This document shows positions 15,015 to 16,820 of a DNA stretch of 16,820 nt, piece after piece (within the stretch, counting starts at the first letter, position 1; the number at the start of each line of letters is the position of its first letter). A program made the translations under genes and the position numbers. The DNA is from Methylococcales bacterium (GTDB lineage: Bacteria; Pseudomonadota; Gammaproteobacteria; Methylococcales; UBA1147), in NCBI GenBank assembly GCA_024958995.1, contig JANXGZ010000279.1:1-16820 (forward strand). The letters run 5' to 3'. The notes beneath the pieces are model-generated. The model ran no database searches. It saw only the letters and a list, made by a program, of their open reading frames with translations, and had not been told where the DNA came from.

Positions 15015-15485
15015 TCAGGGGCCGCAACTGCCAACTGTTACTTTGACGTATTGCCGGATCGAAAGGATCTGGTCGTCGGTATTGGCCAGTACGGTTACAT
15101 GACTTGAACGGGCGAGTTTGAGGCGTGCCTGGAGGTAGATTTCGGCGCCGTTTTCGAGTCTGAAAAGCCCGACTAGAGGCACTGGATTTTTTTCTGCAAC
15201 GATGGCGATAGATCGGATTCCTTCTAGATTACTGGAGATCGTGACCGGGACATTCGCTCCGTTCTCGGCAGTCCTCGGAATATTGAATTCGATCTCCTTG
15301 CTGGGAATGATTTTTAATTCGCCGGCTAATATTCTTGCGGCCTGGTCACCCGTCTTTGCTGCAAAGGCGTCCTCCAAGATCGAAGCTCGTAGCATGTCGG
15401 AGGTCACCAGTCCTGCCGCCCAAGCCGCTGTCAGGAGGCCGAGCGAGGTCCCTCTTTCGAGGAAGGTTCTTCTGCTTAAACTCAT
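15015..15485 (-). CDS. soxY: Thiosulfate-oxidation carrier protein SoxY (variant C-terminus)
   Basis: SoxY carries sulfur intermediates on a C-terminal cysteine that swings between Sox enzymes. The 156-residue protein starts with a twin-arginine signal (SRRTFLERG at 4-12, then a hydrophobic run), as in known SoxY. The body contains the expected segments FNIPRTAENGANVPV and IRSIAIVAEKNPVPLVGLF. It ends in VKVTVGSCGP, with the carrier cysteine at 154. The usual ending is GGCGG or GGCG, so Ser replaces the first-arm Gly and Pro replaces a terminal Gly. The cysteine itself is kept, so the carrier function is plausible. It lies 55 bases after thiE and directly before soxZ. No soxA, soxX, soxB or soxCD is in the window. 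Confidence 0.92.
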   Translation of the reverse strand: MSLSRRTFLERGTSLGLLTAAWAAGLVTSDMLRASILEDAFAAKTGDQAARILAGELKIIPSKEIEFNIPRTAENGANVPVTISSNLEGIRSIAIVAEKNPVPLVGLFRLENGAEIYLQARLKLARSSHVTVLANTDDQILSIRQYVKVTVGSCGP

Positions 15486-15540
15486 GGGTAAAAGCTGTTT
15501 TTCCGTCAGTCCGAAATCTAGTGCCAGGCATCAAATGATT

Positions 15541-16191
15541 TTAAAGGTGATGGCTTTTACGGCGATCGTTCGAGGGTTCAAACAGTTGCCGATAGCTATC
15601 AGCCGCCTTCCGTGGGTCGTCCTGCCCGAAAATTCCTTTGATGACCGCCAGCAGGTTTGCCCCGGCCTCGAGCAACTGCCTGCCGTTGTCCGGTGTGATT
15701 CCACCGATCGCAACCACCGGAACCCGAAGCGAAACACGTCTCAGGATATTCCGGTCGACCGGTGTGGCTCCAGGTTTCGTGGAGGACGGGAAAAAAGCCC
15801 CGAAAGCCACGTAATTCGCGCCATCGCGCTCCGCCTGGAGGGCTCTTTCTACCAAATCATAACATGAGATTCCGATGATCGCTCTGGCTCCTAGCCGTTG
15901 GCGTGCCTGGGCGACATCGCCGTCATGCCGGCCAAGGTGGACACCGTCGGCATTGACCCGCAGCGCCAGATCAATATCGTCGTTGACAATGAAAGGAACC
16001 CCGTGCAATCGGCAAAGCTTGAGGAGGTCCCTGATCAGGGCGATATCCGGCTCCCCGGTCTTTTCCCTGAACTGCAATACCCTGGCGCCACCATTAAGGC
16101 ATTGGCCAACCGCGCCAATCAGTTTGCTGCCGTTCCAGCGGCTGGAATCGGTAATTGCGTACAATCCTGAATCTGGAAAGGGCGTAATCAT
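15541..16191 (-). CDS. thiE: Thiamine-phosphate synthase ThiE
   Basis: ThiE joins hydroxymethylpyrimidine diphosphate to the thiazole phosphate to make thiamine phosphate. The 216-residue TIM-barrel protein shows the family segments VLQFREKTGEP (38-48), PFIVNDDIDLALRVNADGVHLG (66-87), IIGISCYD (105-112), VAFGAFFPSSTKP (128-140) and the phosphate-binding loop AIGGITPDN (161-169). The start ATG overlaps the thiD stop by 4 bases (ATGA), indicating coupled translation. Confidence 0.96.
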   Translation of the reverse strand: MITPFPDSGLYAITDSSRWNGSKLIGAVGQCLNGGARVLQFREKTGEPDIALIRDLLKLCRLHGVPFIVNDDIDLALRVNADGVHLGRHDGDVAQARQRLGARAIIGISCYDLVERALQAERDGANYVAFGAFFPSSTKPGATPVDRNILRRVSLRVPVVAIGGITPDNGRQLLEAGANLLAVIKGIFGQDDPRKAADSYRQLFEPSNDRRKSHHL

Positions 16192-16820
16192 AGATCAGAA
16201 AGACCGTGGAAGCGGTTTGGGATGCTCTGGCCTTTCCCAAAACGGATTCCGGCCTCGAGGGCCTTCCAGGTGAAGTCCTGGGCATTGCTTACCGCTTCCA
16301 GGGGAGACTGGCTGTGAGCCAGTAAGGCAGCTACCGCCGATGCCAGTGTGCAACCAGAACCATGGTGGCTGCCGGCCAATCGCTTCCATGAAAATCGTAG
16401 GGGAGCTTCTGAAGACCGGTAAAGTACGTTGTTAACCTCAGGGCTTTGTTCATGGGCTCCGGTAACCAGAACATGATCACAGCCAAGGTTATTCAGGTCC
16501 CGACCGCATTCATCGAGGTTCTCCGTGGTTTCGACCAGTCGCCTTGCTTCGTGGCTGTTGGGTGTAATCACGGTGGACAGGGGAATCAGCTGGGTGATCA
16601 GTGAATCAATCAATTCTTGGGTTGAGAAATCAAAACCCCCGCCTGCCGCCAGAACGGGGTCAAGAACAACAGAAACGTCGGTAGTCCTGATGACCGATGC
16701 AATAGCATTCGCCGTATCGGGGGATCCGATCAGGCCAATTTTGACGCAGCGGATCGGCAGATCATCGAACAGGAGGCGCAGCTGCTGCTCCACCTGTTCC
16801 GCCGGCTGCGGAATAATTTT
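16188..16820 (-). CDS. thiD: Hydroxymethylpyrimidine/phosphomethylpyrimidine kinase ThiD, 5' end cut
   Basis: ThiD phosphorylates hydroxymethylpyrimidine twice to give the ThiE substrate. About 210 residues are visible, and the reading frame stays open to the window edge, so the N-terminal part, including the substrate-binding start, lies outside. Visible features are VKIGLIGSPDTANAI, LDPVLAAGGGFDF, the TPNSHEARRL segment and the catalytic HHGSGCTLASAVAALL loop, where family members usually have GTGCTL (Thr to Ser here). A GTG at 16793 is in frame but is not a plausible real start because the family sequence continues upstream of it. It is the first visible gene of the minus-strand group and overlaps thiE by 4 bases. 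Confidence 0.93.
   Translation of the reverse strand, partial: KIIPQPAEQVEQQLRLLFDDLPIRCVKIGLIGSPDTANAIASVIRTTDVSVVLDPVLAAGGGFDFSTQELIDSLITQLIPLSTVITPNSHEARRLVETTENLDECGRDLNNLGCDHVLVTGAHEQSPEVNNVLYRSSEAPLRFSWKRLAGSHHGSGCTLASAVAALLAHSQSPLEAVSNAQDFTWKALEAGIRFGKGQSIPNRFHGLSDL

Noticed and set aside
15516..15531. Sigma-54-like TGGCAC on the minus strand before soxY
   Set aside because: The -24 box is perfect, but the -12 position reads TTCGG and lacks the required GC.
15202..15867. Plus-strand open frame (221 codons) opposite soxY and thiE
   Set aside because: The minus-strand genes have clear family motifs through the same bases, while this frame has none.
1..16820. Mobile elements, CRISPR arrays, tRNA or rRNA genes, phage genes or defence systems
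   Set aside because: No transposase-like product, spaced repeat array, recognisable RNA gene or defence-related protein was seen on either strand.

Overview
This window reads as chromosomal DNA from a Gram-negative proteobacterium, most likely a gammaproteobacterium. The evidence is an outer-membrane porin with a C-terminal aromatic residue, a Tat-type signal on SoxY, gene families typical of that group, and base composition that looks moderately GC-rich by eye. The species cannot be named from the sequence alone. A SoxYZ pair suggests that the organism, or its lineage, oxidises reduced sulfur compounds.

Layout, plus strand: positions 169-13113 hold a urea acquisition and hydrolysis block. 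An outer-membrane porin (169-1362) comes first. A 240-base gap follows, containing a well-matched sigma-54 (-24/-12) promoter and several RNA-hairpin candidates. Next is the ABC urea transporter urtA-urtB-urtC-urtD-urtE (1603-7483), then a HupE/UreJ-type metal permease (7510-8082), then the complete urease operon ureD-ureA-ureB-ureC-ureE-ureF-ureG (8134-13113). From urtB onward the genes are tightly packed, with gaps of at most about 50 bases or short overlaps, so long polycistronic transcripts are likely. Urea would cross the outer membrane through the porin, be bound by UrtA, be pumped in by UrtBCDE and be split to ammonia and CO2 by UreABC. UreDEFG would load nickel into the active site, and the HupE/UreJ protein probably supplies nickel. 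The sigma-54 promoter suggests control by nitrogen limitation through NtrC, although no NtrC site was found.

Layout, minus strand: positions 13230-16820 run in the opposite direction and converge on ureG. In transcription order they are thiD (cut by the window end), thiE (4-base overlap with thiD), soxY, soxZ and moeA. These cover thiamine synthesis, sulfur-intermediate carriage and molybdenum cofactor insertion, and have no obvious functional link to urea use.

No IS element, CRISPR array, tRNA, rRNA or phage gene was seen, and no broken gene was found. The urea block is a well-known type of system, complete and with intact catalytic residues. The observations most worth a second look are regulatory (the sigma-54 promoter and structured urtA leader, the post-urtA hairpin, the GGGTT repeat before urtB), together with a variant C-terminal swinging arm in SoxY and the orphan position of soxYZ.
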